Source of the DNA: Fervidobacterium sp. UBA5837
Lineage (GTDB): Bacteria; Thermotogota; Thermotogae; Thermotogales; Fervidobacteriaceae
Length of the DNA: 64,000 nucleotides
Direction of reading: 5' to 3'
Assembly: GCA_002432805.1 (NCBI GenBank)
Contig: DJGV01000001.1
Span: 111,465-175,464 of the forward strand
Shown piece by piece: positions 42,606 through 51,733 of the stretch; positions within the stretch are counted from its first letter, which is position 1; every line of letters starts with the position of its first letter. The translations under genes were made by a program, and so were the position numbers. Below the pieces are notes generated by a model that was not told the origin of the DNA, ran no database searches, and saw only the letters and a list, made by a program, of their open reading frames with translations.

Positions 42606-44453
42606 ATGCAGGGGAGAAAGCACATACGTTTCCTTAAATTATTTCTTTATACTATTCTTTTCTTACCTTCCTTACTTTTTTCAGGTGCACTTATAGTCTC
42701 TTCCAATTCTCTTGTGGATGAAGCTGGAAATGTCATAAAGTCTGGTACTTTTTCAGATGTTCTATACGATGGAATGCAATATTATTATATCGCCAGTGAT
42801 GGAATATACACGCTCGATGGAAAAACGAAGATAGACATAAGGAACGCTCAAAGAGTCGGCATGAATTATGTTACTTCAGCAAATAAAGTATACAAGATAT
42901 CAAACGGAAAGGCTGCCACCATCGGAACAGTTCCAAGCACACTCCAGAGTATAGTAGTAAAAGATGATTACATAATGGGTATAGATGGAAGTCAAGTTGT
43001 CTGCTACGATGAAGGTACAATCGTCTGGTCAATGGTCGTTTCGGCAAAGACGTTGAAATTGAGTGGTGACTACTTGGTCGCTTTTGGAACGCAATCACAG
43101 CTCTTCAATGTATCTAATCCGAAATACGTCAAACTTGAACGCACCTACCCTTCGTACAAAGACTATGCATTCTTTTCAGGTTATCATGCATTTAGCGATG
43201 GAACAAAGATATACTTGTACAAGGGAAATGCAAGACTTAGTTCGACGTTTCCATACAAAGGCCAACTACTCACTGATGGAAATAATCTTTATTCAGGAAA
43301 TATTGTAATAACAAGTGATTTGATCCAAAAGGATCAAAAATTCACTGCCAAATCTCTTGTACCCGTTATCACAAACGAAGAAGATACCTCAACTGTTGCT
43401 GAAGTTCCCGACAAGATTGAAGAAACACAACCAACAGTTTCCAACCAAAGTAATCAGCCCGATACGAGTGTTCAAAGTACCACTCAGCCGGAGATATCCG
43501 TTGTCAAACCGTCTGAAAAGGCGCCAACAACGAAAGAACCTAAGTTGTACGAACTGATTTGGAAAGTAGTTATAAACGATGAAATATTTGGAAAGCCAGC
43601 GGTAAAAGAGACAACTGCGTATGTTCCTACACTCAAAGGTAGTGTTTTTGCCATATCCGATGGGAAAATTCAGTGGACTTTTAAGACAAGCTTTGTAATA
43701 GTTGCACATGTGACAGTTGGTAACAATGTATACATAGTATCTTGGGACGATACCGTTTACGCTGTAAATGAAAAGGGACAACTGAGTTGGAAATTAAAAC
43801 TCGACGGAGATATCTCTCAAGGGCCCGCATGGGACGGTTATTATCTCTATGTTGTGACCGACAATGGTACGATGTATACTATAAAAGACCTTGGAAAGAG
43901 TGGAAGCATGACATCTTCTTACAGGACTGCATCGTATCCTGTAATACCACCGTCTGTCTCACTCTCTGGAAAGATATATGTTGTAGATGGTGTGGGAAAT
44001 CTGTGGCGTGAAAAGGAATCGACTACGTTTGTAGGGAAGATAAAGAATCTACCATTAGTATCAGAAAATCCTTACGTAAGTCAGCAACTCGGTTTTACAC
44101 TGGTAGATGAAACGGGGTTATCGTATGAGTTCGTACCTATGCAGAAAGAAACACAGATATTGAGAGGGAAAAGCGCATTTTTAACGATAAGTGGTCAAGT
44201 TAATGATGCAGTTATAGGCAAGAAGAACATGTACATCCTAACAGACTCCGGTAAATTCTACGTTATAGATAAAGAATCGAAGAAAACATTATTTACTGAC
44301 ACAGTTCAAAACGGTCGATATGTTTCTTTAAGCAACGGCTATTTATTCGTATTTGGCAATGAGGCCAGGTGTTACTACGTTGGTGATACGCCATCCGGGC
44401 TGTGGAATAGCTTGTATGGAAATTCATTGAACTGGAATTCGGCAATAAAATAA
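42606..44453 (+). CDS. Exported PQQ-like beta-propeller protein with central linker
   Basis: I do not recognise a named family for this 615-residue protein. A signal peptide covers residues 1-27 (basic start, then FLYTILFLPSLLFSG). The rest is built from short beta repeats of the PQQ/WD-like type, with patterns such as GVYVSS..., IVWSMVVS, LSWKLKLDGDISQGPAW and YAVNEKGQ. A Thr/Ser/Pro/Glu-rich linker at about residues 258-315 separates two propeller-like halves. Such exported propellers often bind sugars, metals or membrane complexes; no enzymatic residues can be named. ATG 42606 follows GAGGGATG. It is isolated from obvious partners. Confidence 0.6.
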   Translation: MQGRKHIRFLKLFLYTILFLPSLLFSGALIVSSNSLVDEAGNVIKSGTFSDVLYDGMQYYYIASDGIYTLDGKTKIDIRNAQRVGMNYVTSANKVYKISNGKAATIGTVPSTLQSIVVKDDYIMGIDGSQVVCYDEGTIVWSMVVSAKTLKLSGDYLVAFGTQSQLFNVSNPKYVKLERTYPSYKDYAFFSGYHAFSDGTKIYLYKGNARLSSTFPYKGQLLTDGNNLYSGNIVITSDLIQKDQKFTAKSLVPVITNEEDTSTVAEVPDKIEETQPTVSNQSNQPDTSVQSTTQPEISVVKPSEKAPTTKEPKLYELIWKVVINDEIFGKPAVKETTAYVPTLKGSVFAISDGKIQWTFKTSFVIVAHVTVGNNVYIVSWDDTVYAVNEKGQLSWKLKLDGDISQGPAWDGYYLYVVTDNGTMYTIKDLGKSGSMTSSYRTASYPVIPPSVSLSGKIYVVDGVGNLWREKESTTFVGKIKNLPLVSENPYVSQQLGFTLVDETGLSYEFVPMQKETQILRGKSAFLTISGQVNDAVIGKKNMYILTDSGKFYVIDKESKKTLFTDTVQNGRYVSLSNGYLFVFGNEARCYYVGDTPSGLWNSLYGNSLNWNSAIK

Positions 44454-44503
44454 TGAATAGTAAAGAGTAATAAAACACGCATTATTTCAAGAGAGGTAAT
44501 ACA

Positions 44504-45049
44504 TTGACAAGACTATTGGGTGATTTTTCTTATTATGCCGTTTGTGTACCTGTTTTTATGGGTCGATTCTTATTTGAAGTCAGATCAGAGTACGTCTCTC
44601 AACCACTTGAAGTTGCATTCCCTGGTGGGAAAATCGAAGATGATGAAACTCCTTTTGAAGCTGCTCTAAGAGAATTGAGAGAAGAAACTGGGCTTAGCAT
44701 AGTATCGAAAATTTGTGATGTAGAGCCTGTTGTTACTCCTTTTAACACGGTCATATTTCCGTTCATTGTCGAAGTTGATATAAAGAATATGGTCATCAGC
44801 AAATCCGAAGTTTCAGAAGTCTTTCTTGCACCTGTAGAATTCTTCGAAATCCCTTACAAAATAGCAAATGTAGATGTGAAACTTGAACCTCCAGACGATT
44901 TTCCATATGAGCTTATTCCATTTAAAAGAGATTATCCGTGGAAAACTGGTAAGTATGAAGTCATATTCTACAAATGGGACAGTTACATTATCTGGGGTAT
45001 AACTGCAAGAATTGCTCGGAGGGCCGCTCAAATTCTGAGAAAAGGTTGA
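44504..45049 (+). CDS. Nudix hydrolase, CoA pyrophosphatase-like
   Basis: The 181-residue protein has a full Nudix box, GGKIEDDETPFEAALRELRE followed by ETGL, which binds Mg2+ and cuts a pyrophosphate bond. Just before it, VRSEYVSQPLEVAFPGG resembles the UPF0035 motif of CoA pyrophosphatases (NudL/PCD1), so coenzyme A or its oxidised form is the likely substrate. The C-terminal part has a Trp-rich end (IIWGITARI), also typical. The start is TTG 44504 behind AGAGAGG. It lies 51 bases before the ComM-like gene. Confidence 0.82.
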   Translation: MTRLLGDFSYYAVCVPVFMGRFLFEVRSEYVSQPLEVAFPGGKIEDDETPFEAALRELREETGLSIVSKICDVEPVVTPFNTVIFPFIVEVDIKNMVISKSEVSEVFLAPVEFFEIPYKIANVDVKLEPPDDFPYELIPFKRDYPWKTGKYEVIFYKWDSYIIWGITARIARRAAQILRKG

Positions 45050-45100
45050 ATGGTTTAACGTATAGAATGAGAAACATGGGAAAATATGGGGGGAACGGGG

Positions 45101-46621
45101 ATGTTTTTTAAGATTTATTCTGCTGTCATAGTGGGTATAACGCCACTTCTTGTCTCAGTTGAAGTAGACATAAACTCTCGTAGCGTAAAGAGAGACATGA
45201 ACATAGTTGGGCTTCCTGACACTGCAGTAAAGGAAAGCAAACAGAGAATCATCAGTGCATTCAAAAACTCTGGTATTGCACTTCCTGATGGACTTGTAAC
45301 GGTGAATCTTGCACCGAGTGATGTAAAAAAGGAAGGCACATATTTAGACCTTGCAATTGCACTTGCGATCTTGGGTGCAACAAAGCACATTCCACAATTT
45401 GAAAGTGTTGTTTTAGGCGAGTTAGGATTAGATGGAAATATCCGAAAAGTAAAAGGCGTACTTCCTATATTGCTCGAATACTCTGACAAGGGTTTTGACT
45501 TCATCATACCGCAAGACAACACCACAGAAGCTCTCGCTTCAAAATCCAAGTTCAAGGCCTTCTCCTCACTTTCTCAAGCTGTATTATCACTTAAGACTGG
45601 TGAATATTCACTCAAAATAGATGAGTTTTCCTCAAACGTTGAGAACGTGCAGAAATACGAAGAAGACTTTTCAGATATAAAAGGCCACACTTTGCCAAAG
45701 AGAGCTTTTGAAATTGCAGCAGCCGGTGTTCACAACATTCTTATGGTTGGACCCCCAGGTACAGGAAAAACGATGTTTGCTAGAAGATTCCCGACAATAT
45801 TGCCAGAGATGGATGAAAAGGAAGTCATAGAGACCTCGAAGATATACAGTGCAGTTGGATTGCTAGACTCCTCTTTGATAAAACAAAGACCGTTCAGAAG
45901 TCCACATCATACATCGAGTGCTGTTGCCATAATAGGGGGTGGCAGCAACGTAAAACCTGGTGAGGTAACGCTTGCACACAATGGTGTACTATTTTTGGAT
46001 GAACTACCTGAATTTAGGCGAGATGTCCTTGAAGCACTGAGAGAACCACTCGAAGATTCTGTTGTAACCGTCTCAAGGGCAAAGGCAACACACGTATTTC
46101 CAGCCAACTTCCAGCTTATAGCAGCTATGAATCCTTGTCCATGTGGTTATTTTGGTGACAAGGAGATAGCATGCAAATGCTCTTCGTATGAGATAAAGCG
46201 ATATTGGAAAAACATCTCAGGACCTATCTTGGATAGAATCGATATTCAAATTCAAGTACCCAGAGTAGAATTTGAAGAAATGCGTAGCAAGACATATGGT
46301 GAGACGAGTGCACAGATAAGGGAGAGAGTGATAAAGGCCCGCGATATTCAAAGGAAAAGATATGCAAAAGAAGTAATAAAGGTCAACAGTAAATTAAGTC
46401 ACAAAATGATAGAAAAGTACATAACTCTGTCGAGTGATGCTGAAGAGATATTAAAGCTGTATGTAAAGAAATACAAATTATCTGGAAGAGCTATCGATAA
46501 GGTCTTGAAAATGGCGCAAACAATTGCTGATTTGAACGAATCAAATACGGTAGATGTGAAATGCATCAGTGAGGCATTACAGTACAGGTTGAATAATTCC
46601 GATAGCGACTTTGCACTGTGA
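45101..46621 (+). CDS. ComM/YifB-like Mg-chelatase-family AAA+ protein
   Basis: The 506-residue protein is of the ComM (YifB) family, AAA+ ring helicases that promote branch migration when single-stranded DNA is taken up and recombined. The N-terminal LonB-like domain has VDINSRSVKRDMNIVGLPD; the ATPase has Walker A GPPGTGKTMFARR (near residue 220), Walker B VLFLDELPEF, and a zinc-like loop CPCGYFGD...CKC. The C-terminal lid ends with KVLKMAQTIADL. ATG 45101 follows GGGGGAACGGGG. It is consistent with natural transformability, but no other com gene is present. Confidence 0.9.
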   Translation: MFFKIYSAVIVGITPLLVSVEVDINSRSVKRDMNIVGLPDTAVKESKQRIISAFKNSGIALPDGLVTVNLAPSDVKKEGTYLDLAIALAILGATKHIPQFESVVLGELGLDGNIRKVKGVLPILLEYSDKGFDFIIPQDNTTEALASKSKFKAFSSLSQAVLSLKTGEYSLKIDEFSSNVENVQKYEEDFSDIKGHTLPKRAFEIAAAGVHNILMVGPPGTGKTMFARRFPTILPEMDEKEVIETSKIYSAVGLLDSSLIKQRPFRSPHHTSSAVAIIGGGSNVKPGEVTLAHNGVLFLDELPEFRRDVLEALREPLEDSVVTVSRAKATHVFPANFQLIAAMNPCPCGYFGDKEIACKCSSYEIKRYWKNISGPILDRIDIQIQVPRVEFEEMRSKTYGETSAQIRERVIKARDIQRKRYAKEVIKVNSKLSHKMIEKYITLSSDAEEILKLYVKKYKLSGRAIDKVLKMAQTIADLNESNTVDVKCISEALQYRLNNSDSDFAL

Positions 46622-46679
46622 TTTTCATGCATCTTAGAATAACCGTGATAAAGCACAGAAATAGAACAGGGGGATGAAA

Positions 46680-48149
46680 ATGGACAAGTTGAAGGAGTAC
46701 TATCAAAAGATTGCGAAGTATTCAAGTGCATCGGCATTACTCTATTGGGATATGCAAACTTATATGCCATCTGCAGCTAGTGAATATCGTGCAGAAGTTC
46801 TCTCTGAAATTGGTAGTTATGCATTTATAATGTCCGTTTCAGATGAACTTGGCAATCTTCTCAAAAGTGCAACACCAAGCTCGGAAATAGATGAAGCTAC
46901 CGTGCGTGTTGGTTTGAAAGAATACGAAAAGTACAAGAAGATACCTGCCGAAGTCTTTGAAGAAATGCTGAGAGTTTCCACTATATGTGAACAATTGTGG
47001 CAAAAAGCAAAAAAGGAACGGAATTTTGAGATTGTAGAGCCTTATCTTGAAAAGGTCGTAGAATTGAGCAAAGAAATGACAAAGTACCTTGGGTACGATA
47101 ATGATCCATACGATGCGCTACTGGATCGTTTTGAACCTGGTATGACGGCAGAAGAATTAAATCGTATATTTACACCACTTAAAGAATTCACAGTCAAGGT
47201 ATTGAAAGGAATAGAAAAAGTAGGAAAAGTGGGTGACCCATTTGAACGAGAAATTGATCCTGAGAGGCAAGAGAAATTCAACAGATGGCTCCTCACACAT
47301 CTCAAATACGACAGTACAAAATGCAGATTAGATGTATCTGCTCACCCATTTACAAACCCAATTGGTATGAATGATGTAAGGATAACTACAAGGTACGTGC
47401 CAAATGATCCGAAAAATTCCATATTCTCTACAATACATGAATTTGGACATGCACAATACGCCTTGTCTATCCCAGACGAATTTTACGGTCTACCAATAGG
47501 TAGTAGTACATCGTATGGATTTGACGAAAGCCAATCGAGATTCTGGGAGAATATCTTGGGGAGAAGTCTTCCTTTTTGGACTGGGATATATGAGAAATTT
47601 ATTGAAGTATTCCCAGAGATGGCGAGTTATTCTGTAGAAGACATTTGGCGAGGTGTAAATATAGTAAGACGTTCTTACATAAGGACGGAAGCAGATGAGG
47701 TTACTTACACGCTTCACATAATTTTGAGATATGAATTGGAACATGCATTGATAAACGATGAACTGTCTGTCAAAGATATACCCGCAGCTTGGAACGAATT
47801 GTTTTCAAAATACTTTGGACTGAAGATAGATGATATATCACTTGGTTGCTTACAGGATCCCCATTGGTACGGTGGCTCGTTTGGGTATTTCCCAACCTAT
47901 CTACTTGGAAACCTCTACGCTGCACAAATTTACGACGCAATGAAAAAGGAAATTGATTTTGATACGCTAGTTGTAAATGGCGAATTTGACAAGGTGAGAG
48001 GTTGGCTTACCGAAAAGATTTACTCTAAAGGCAGAATGTATGAACCTAAAGAATTAATCAAGAAAGTAACGAACAGTGATTTCGACTCGAAGTACTTCAT
48101 AGATTACGTAACAAAAAAGTACAGCAGAGTATATTCGAGTAATCTATGA
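46680..48149 (+). CDS. M32 family carboxypeptidase (Taq type)
   Basis: The 489-residue zinc carboxypeptidase removes C-terminal residues from peptides in the cytoplasm. The metal site HEFGH begins at His253, with the second Glu about 30 residues later in GFDESQSRFWEN. Also typical are DRFEPGM, the substrate-binding segments DVRITTRY and SYIRTEADEVTYTLH, and DPHWYGGSFGYFPTYLLG near the end. I start at ATG 46680, seven bases after GGGGG; an ATG six bases upstream overlaps that site. A large hairpin follows the stop. Confidence 0.94.
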   Translation: MDKLKEYYQKIAKYSSASALLYWDMQTYMPSAASEYRAEVLSEIGSYAFIMSVSDELGNLLKSATPSSEIDEATVRVGLKEYEKYKKIPAEVFEEMLRVSTICEQLWQKAKKERNFEIVEPYLEKVVELSKEMTKYLGYDNDPYDALLDRFEPGMTAEELNRIFTPLKEFTVKVLKGIEKVGKVGDPFEREIDPERQEKFNRWLLTHLKYDSTKCRLDVSAHPFTNPIGMNDVRITTRYVPNDPKNSIFSTIHEFGHAQYALSIPDEFYGLPIGSSTSYGFDESQSRFWENILGRSLPFWTGIYEKFIEVFPEMASYSVEDIWRGVNIVRRSYIRTEADEVTYTLHIILRYELEHALINDELSVKDIPAAWNELFSKYFGLKIDDISLGCLQDPHWYGGSFGYFPTYLLGNLYAAQIYDAMKKEIDFDTLVVNGEFDKVRGWLTEKIYSKGRMYEPKELIKKVTNSDFDSKYFIDYVTKKYSRVYSSNL

Positions 48150-48206
48150 TTTTTTGTCTATTTTCAATTTGTGAGTGTTATATACTGTGCAGATTACATA
48201 ACTAAA

Positions 48207-48257
48207 AACAAACCTGCTCAACAATTCAACAAATTATAAGTCATGAGCAGGTTTGTT
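48207..48257. terminator. Bidirectional terminator after the M32 gene
   Basis: Arms AACAAACCTGCTCA and TGAGCAGGTTTGTT form a 14-base stem with a 23-base loop, between two converging genes. T-rich tracts lie on both sides. Confidence 0.75.
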
Positions 48258-48273
48258 CTTATTTTAGTCTCAA

Positions 48274-48307
48274 TATAACTATCTAGAAAATATAACTATC
48301 TAGAAAA
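48274..48307. repeat. Perfect 17-base tandem repeat at the GH13 stop
   Basis: TATAACTATCTAGAAAA occurs twice in direct succession. The stop codon of the minus-strand GH13 gene (complement of 48300-48302) is in the second copy. Confidence 0.9.
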
Positions 48308-49766
48308 TTCGCTTGTACTGATCGTACCCCCTCACCGTATCGTTCAAGGGTTTCAAAAGTCTAAAGCCCCTTTCCGGTATATCGAACTTCAAAAGTCCAG
48401 CGCTTAGGCCAAATTTCTCACCCGTAAGAAGGTCCACAAATCGTGTCCTATCGAGCAATCTACCATCTTTGATCTGAGCAGCAACTCTTCTTGCATTCGA
48501 CCTATTTATGGCGACAACAATATCATCAAGCATGTAAGGTGCCTTTCTCAAAAAGACCAGTGGGTCTGGGTTTAGCACTTCAAAAGACCCGATCTTCAGC
48601 GCAGTCTCAGTCTTTCTCAATTCTATGATTCTTTTATAAAATTCTCTTAATTCTGTGTCCCAAGTTTCTTCATTCCACTTCATTGTATCTCGGCATTCCG
48701 GATCCCTTCCACCTTCCAAACCAACCTCACTGCCATAGTAAACAACGGGAACACCTGGATAGGTAAATTGGAGAACTACTGCTAGTTTTCTCAGTGATTT
48801 ATCTGGAAGCATATTCGCAATTCTCTCACTATCATGGCTATCGAGCATATTCCAACAACCGTAAATATTCGGCGTATCGTTGAAAACAGAAGTCAACGCA
48901 CTACCAATCTCTTTGAGTTCGCCATTTAGATAGCTCAAAATGAGTTCACGCAGATGGTAATTCATAATACCATCGACCATATTCCAACCTTCGGGATAAG
49001 TCCACAACTCACTTACGACATACTTCTCTGTTGAAACACTCTTAACTTTTGAGGCTATGAATGCATTATTAACTGGTCCCAAATCTTGCCCACAATCCAA
49101 TCTCCAGCCATCTATTCCCATTTTGAGATACTTATCGATCACTTGTGTTATGTAATTGCGTACTTCCAATTCCTCCAAATTCAGTTCCGGCAAAGATTGT
49201 GCACCCCACCATCCCCTATGACCACTCTCATACATCGTAAATTTACTCATGGCATCTCTGTTTCCATTCTTGGCTTTAACAAACCACTTATGTTGCGAAC
49301 TCACATGATTGAAGACACCGTCCAAAACGAGCCGCATATGCTCTTTCTTTAGTTTACTTACCAAAAAAGCCAGTGCGCGATTTCCACCAAATTGTGAATC
49401 TACATTCAAATAATCTACACCATCATACTTGTGGTTTGATGGAGATAAGAAGATCGGTGTCAAGTATAGACAATTTACACCAAGGTCCTTCAAATAATCG
49501 AGTTTCTCACCTATTCCCCACAAATCTCCTCCGTAGAAAGACAGACTTGACCGCCAATCTCCCGTTGCAACTGGCTTTTCATTCCAATCTTTGATTGTAC
49601 CGCCTCGATCTGTGTACAAACCAGCTTTGTCTTGAACACTCTTTCCCTTACCGATAGAGAATCTATCGGGGAAGATCTCGTAAACAACACTTTCATACAC
49701 CCAAAATGGTGTTGGGTATCTTAAAGTATTCCTCACGTTATTAATAGAATTGCTTGAGAACTGCAC
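48300..49766 (-). CDS. Intracellular alpha-amylase family (GH13) enzyme
   Basis: The 488-residue enzyme is a GH13 glycosidase acting on alpha-glucans or maltodextrins inside the cell, as no signal peptide is present. The (beta/alpha)8 barrel regions are clear: VVYEIFPDRFS, DGVFNHV, GWRLDCGQD with the nucleophile Asp224, VVSELW with acid/base Glu253, and LDSHDSER with Asp312. The start of the fold resembles cyclomaltodextrinase or neopullulanase enzymes, but the N-terminal domain of those is missing, so it may be a related small glucosidase. GTG 49766 follows CGGAGGTG. Confidence 0.88.
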   Translation of the reverse strand: MQFSSNSINNVRNTLRYPTPFWVYESVVYEIFPDRFSIGKGKSVQDKAGLYTDRGGTIKDWNEKPVATGDWRSSLSFYGGDLWGIGEKLDYLKDLGVNCLYLTPIFLSPSNHKYDGVDYLNVDSQFGGNRALAFLVSKLKKEHMRLVLDGVFNHVSSQHKWFVKAKNGNRDAMSKFTMYESGHRGWWGAQSLPELNLEELEVRNYITQVIDKYLKMGIDGWRLDCGQDLGPVNNAFIASKVKSVSTEKYVVSELWTYPEGWNMVDGIMNYHLRELILSYLNGELKEIGSALTSVFNDTPNIYGCWNMLDSHDSERIANMLPDKSLRKLAVVLQFTYPGVPVVYYGSEVGLEGGRDPECRDTMKWNEETWDTELREFYKRIIELRKTETALKIGSFEVLNPDPLVFLRKAPYMLDDIVVAINRSNARRVAAQIKDGRLLDRTRFVDLLTGEKFGLSAGLLKFDIPERGFRLLKPLNDTVRGYDQYKRIF

Positions 49767-49937
49767 AACACACCTCCGAAATTTTTGAGATTTTCAAGTG
49801 TCTTTCACATTTTCCCAACATTATTAGCATCAGTTGACTAAACTATTCGATGGTATATGTGATAAAATAAGAATAGAACTTTCATCCTCTTATACAATCA
49901 TATCACAAAAACATTTGAGAAAGGATGATGGTAGAAT

Positions 49938-50456
49938 ATGGAAATCACGAATATAATCGAAAAGCGCAGAAGTATAAGAGATTTCAAAGACATTCCAATT
50001 CCCAATGAAATTTTGGAAAAGATATTAAACTATGCACTCTTGGCACCAAGCGGAAGAAATGCAAAGCCAGTTGACCTCATTGTTCTAAAGGACAAAGAAA
50101 CGATCACCAAAGTAATGAATGCAAGAACAAACAACTTTGGATTTTTGAAAACAGCACCTGTGTGCATCGTCGTTACCGCTGATGAAGAAAGTAGCACTTG
50201 GTGTGCAGATGCGTCGATAGTTGCTAGTTACATCCAATTACTTGCAGTCAACTATGGTCTTGGAAGTTGCTGGGGACAAGTTCATGGCAGGTATTTCAAC
50301 GATAAATCCGTTGAAGAAGAAATCAAAAGAATTCTCTCCATTCCAAAAAATTTCCGTGTTCTTTCGATAATAGGCTTGGGATATGCTAATGAAGAGAATG
50401 CTCCACACACACTCAATGAGGTTAACAAGAAGAAAATACACTACGATTACTGGTAA
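49938..50456 (+). CDS. Nitroreductase family protein
   Basis: The 172-residue protein is a small FMN-dependent nitroreductase-fold oxidoreductase. Family marks are IIEKRRSIRDFKDIPIP with the FMN phosphate-binding Arg pair, LLAPSGRNAKPVDLIVL, and the C-terminal LSIIGLGYANE. Enzymes of this size act as NAD(P)H:flavin or quinone reductases or on halogenated or nitro compounds; the natural substrate cannot be told. ATG 49938 follows AAAGGATGATGG. It lies 49 bases before the DUF4438 gene. Confidence 0.9.
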   Translation: MEITNIIEKRRSIRDFKDIPIPNEILEKILNYALLAPSGRNAKPVDLIVLKDKETITKVMNARTNNFGFLKTAPVCIVVTADEESSTWCADASIVASYIQLLAVNYGLGSCWGQVHGRYFNDKSVEEEIKRILSIPKNFRVLSIIGLGYANEENAPHTLNEVNKKKIHYDYW

Positions 50457-50505
50457 GTAAAGATTATAGAATCTACAAATCCAAGAAAGAGAGGGGATAA
50501 GAGGG

Positions 50506-51375
50506 ATGAATGAATTCAAGAACACTCTAAGAACGAACAAGGAAAAAGTAGTAAAACTTTCGATACTTGTAGAAATCTCGCACCCAGTTGTACGTATGCC
50601 TGTAATGGATGGTGTAGGCAACGCATACTATTTCCCTGGTGTCGGTGGAATAACGTACAACTTTGGCTTAGGTGACAACGCATTCTCCATGCACGGTGAT
50701 CACATAGAGCCAGACCTCAGCACAAAAAATCCAGACAGAGATCTCAATCAAACATGCATGTCTTTGGCTTGTATTGGTAACGAAGCTACTGTAGTATCAG
50801 GTGATGGCAAAGGAATGAATGGATACGTCATAGGAAAGCACGGTGGCATAGACCATGTACTTGTGTGGATGCCAGACAAAGAGAAACTTGTATTAGGTGA
50901 CAAGATTCAAATCAAATCGTGGGGACAAGGCTTGGAACTATATGACCATCCCGATGTAAGAGTCTTCAATGTAGATCCGGAACTATTTGAGAAAATACCA
51001 ATAGAAGAAGAAAACGCTAGACTACATGTCCCGGTCACCGCTATAGTGCCGGCACATCTAACAGGTTCTGGAATCGGTTCATCCAATCCCGTTGGGACAG
51101 ACTACGATATGAACACACTAGATGAGGAAGAGATTAGAAAACACGGCCTTGATAAAGTCAGAATTGGAGATTTAGTTGCAATCTCGGATCATTACAACGG
51201 GTACGGTGCAGGTGGTTACAAGTCCGGTTCCATTTCCATCGGCGTCGTTGTACATTCAGATTGCTTCAAAACTGGTCATGGTCCTGGAATTGTTGTCATC
51301 ATGACGAGTTACAACGATAAAATCATACCTTCTGTAGATCCTGAGAGTAACATCAAAAAGTACTTGGGTATTTGA
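50506..51375 (+). CDS. DUF4438 family protein
   Basis: The 289-residue protein appears to be of the DUF4438 family, known from Thermotoga. The function is unknown. Conserved-looking segments are VGGITYNFGLGDNAF, GDHIEPDLS, GNEATVVSGDGKGMNGYV, and the end GHGPGIVVIMTSY with many Gly, His and Asp residues, which hint at a metal- or phosphate-binding enzyme. There is no signal peptide or membrane helix. ATG 50506 follows GAGAGGGG. It may form an operon with the nitroreductase. A terminator follows. Confidence 0.78.
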   Translation: MNEFKNTLRTNKEKVVKLSILVEISHPVVRMPVMDGVGNAYYFPGVGGITYNFGLGDNAFSMHGDHIEPDLSTKNPDRDLNQTCMSLACIGNEATVVSGDGKGMNGYVIGKHGGIDHVLVWMPDKEKLVLGDKIQIKSWGQGLELYDHPDVRVFNVDPELFEKIPIEEENARLHVPVTAIVPAHLTGSGIGSSNPVGTDYDMNTLDEEEIRKHGLDKVRIGDLVAISDHYNGYGAGGYKSGSISIGVVVHSDCFKTGHGPGIVVIMTSYNDKIIPSVDPESNIKKYLGI

Positions 51376-51420
51376 GGCAATCATAAATCAGAATGACACG
51401 GATCAATTATCATAAACCAA

Positions 51421-51452
51421 CGCACTCCAAAAGGAGTGCGCTTTTATTTTTT
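51421..51452 (+). terminator. Terminator after the DUF4438 gene
   Basis: CGCACTCC and GGAGTGCG pair around AAAA and are followed by CTTTTATTTTTT. The remaining gap to 51733 holds only the promoter region of the next operon. Confidence 0.9.
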
Positions 51453-51601
51453 GCTTCCATTTTTTCGATGCAGCATCGGATAATACATGAAAGACAATTG
51501 ACTTAGACAAATAGTAATAGATACACTTAGTAAAATGAAGAATAATCCACATAACCACAATTATTGATTGCTTTTTACGAGATAAACTCGCATAATTAAG
51601 T

Positions 51602-51673
51602 GACTGAATTTGCATTGCTCTGTGTTATAATCTGAGAGGTGATTCATACCTAACATGAAAGGTGATTCACACA
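51602..51673 (+). promoter_or_regulatory. Promoter and repeated operator-like sites before the KAS III-like gene
   Basis: A perfect TATAAT (51626-51631) has no good -35 partner, suggesting regulated transcription. Immediately downstream, AGGTGATTCA occurs at 51637-51646 and again at 51660-51669, 23 bases apart, that is two turns of DNA. The second copy is part of the near-palindrome GTGATTCAC, and the first begins AGGT-N7-ACCT. These sit at and just after the predicted transcription start, the right place for repression by the TetR-like protein at 52861. Regulation is inferred. Confidence 0.45.
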
Positions 51674-51733
51674 TATTCATAACTGCACTAAACTTGTGTG
51701 TTTAGCAAAAAAGATGCAAGGGAGGAGAAAAAC

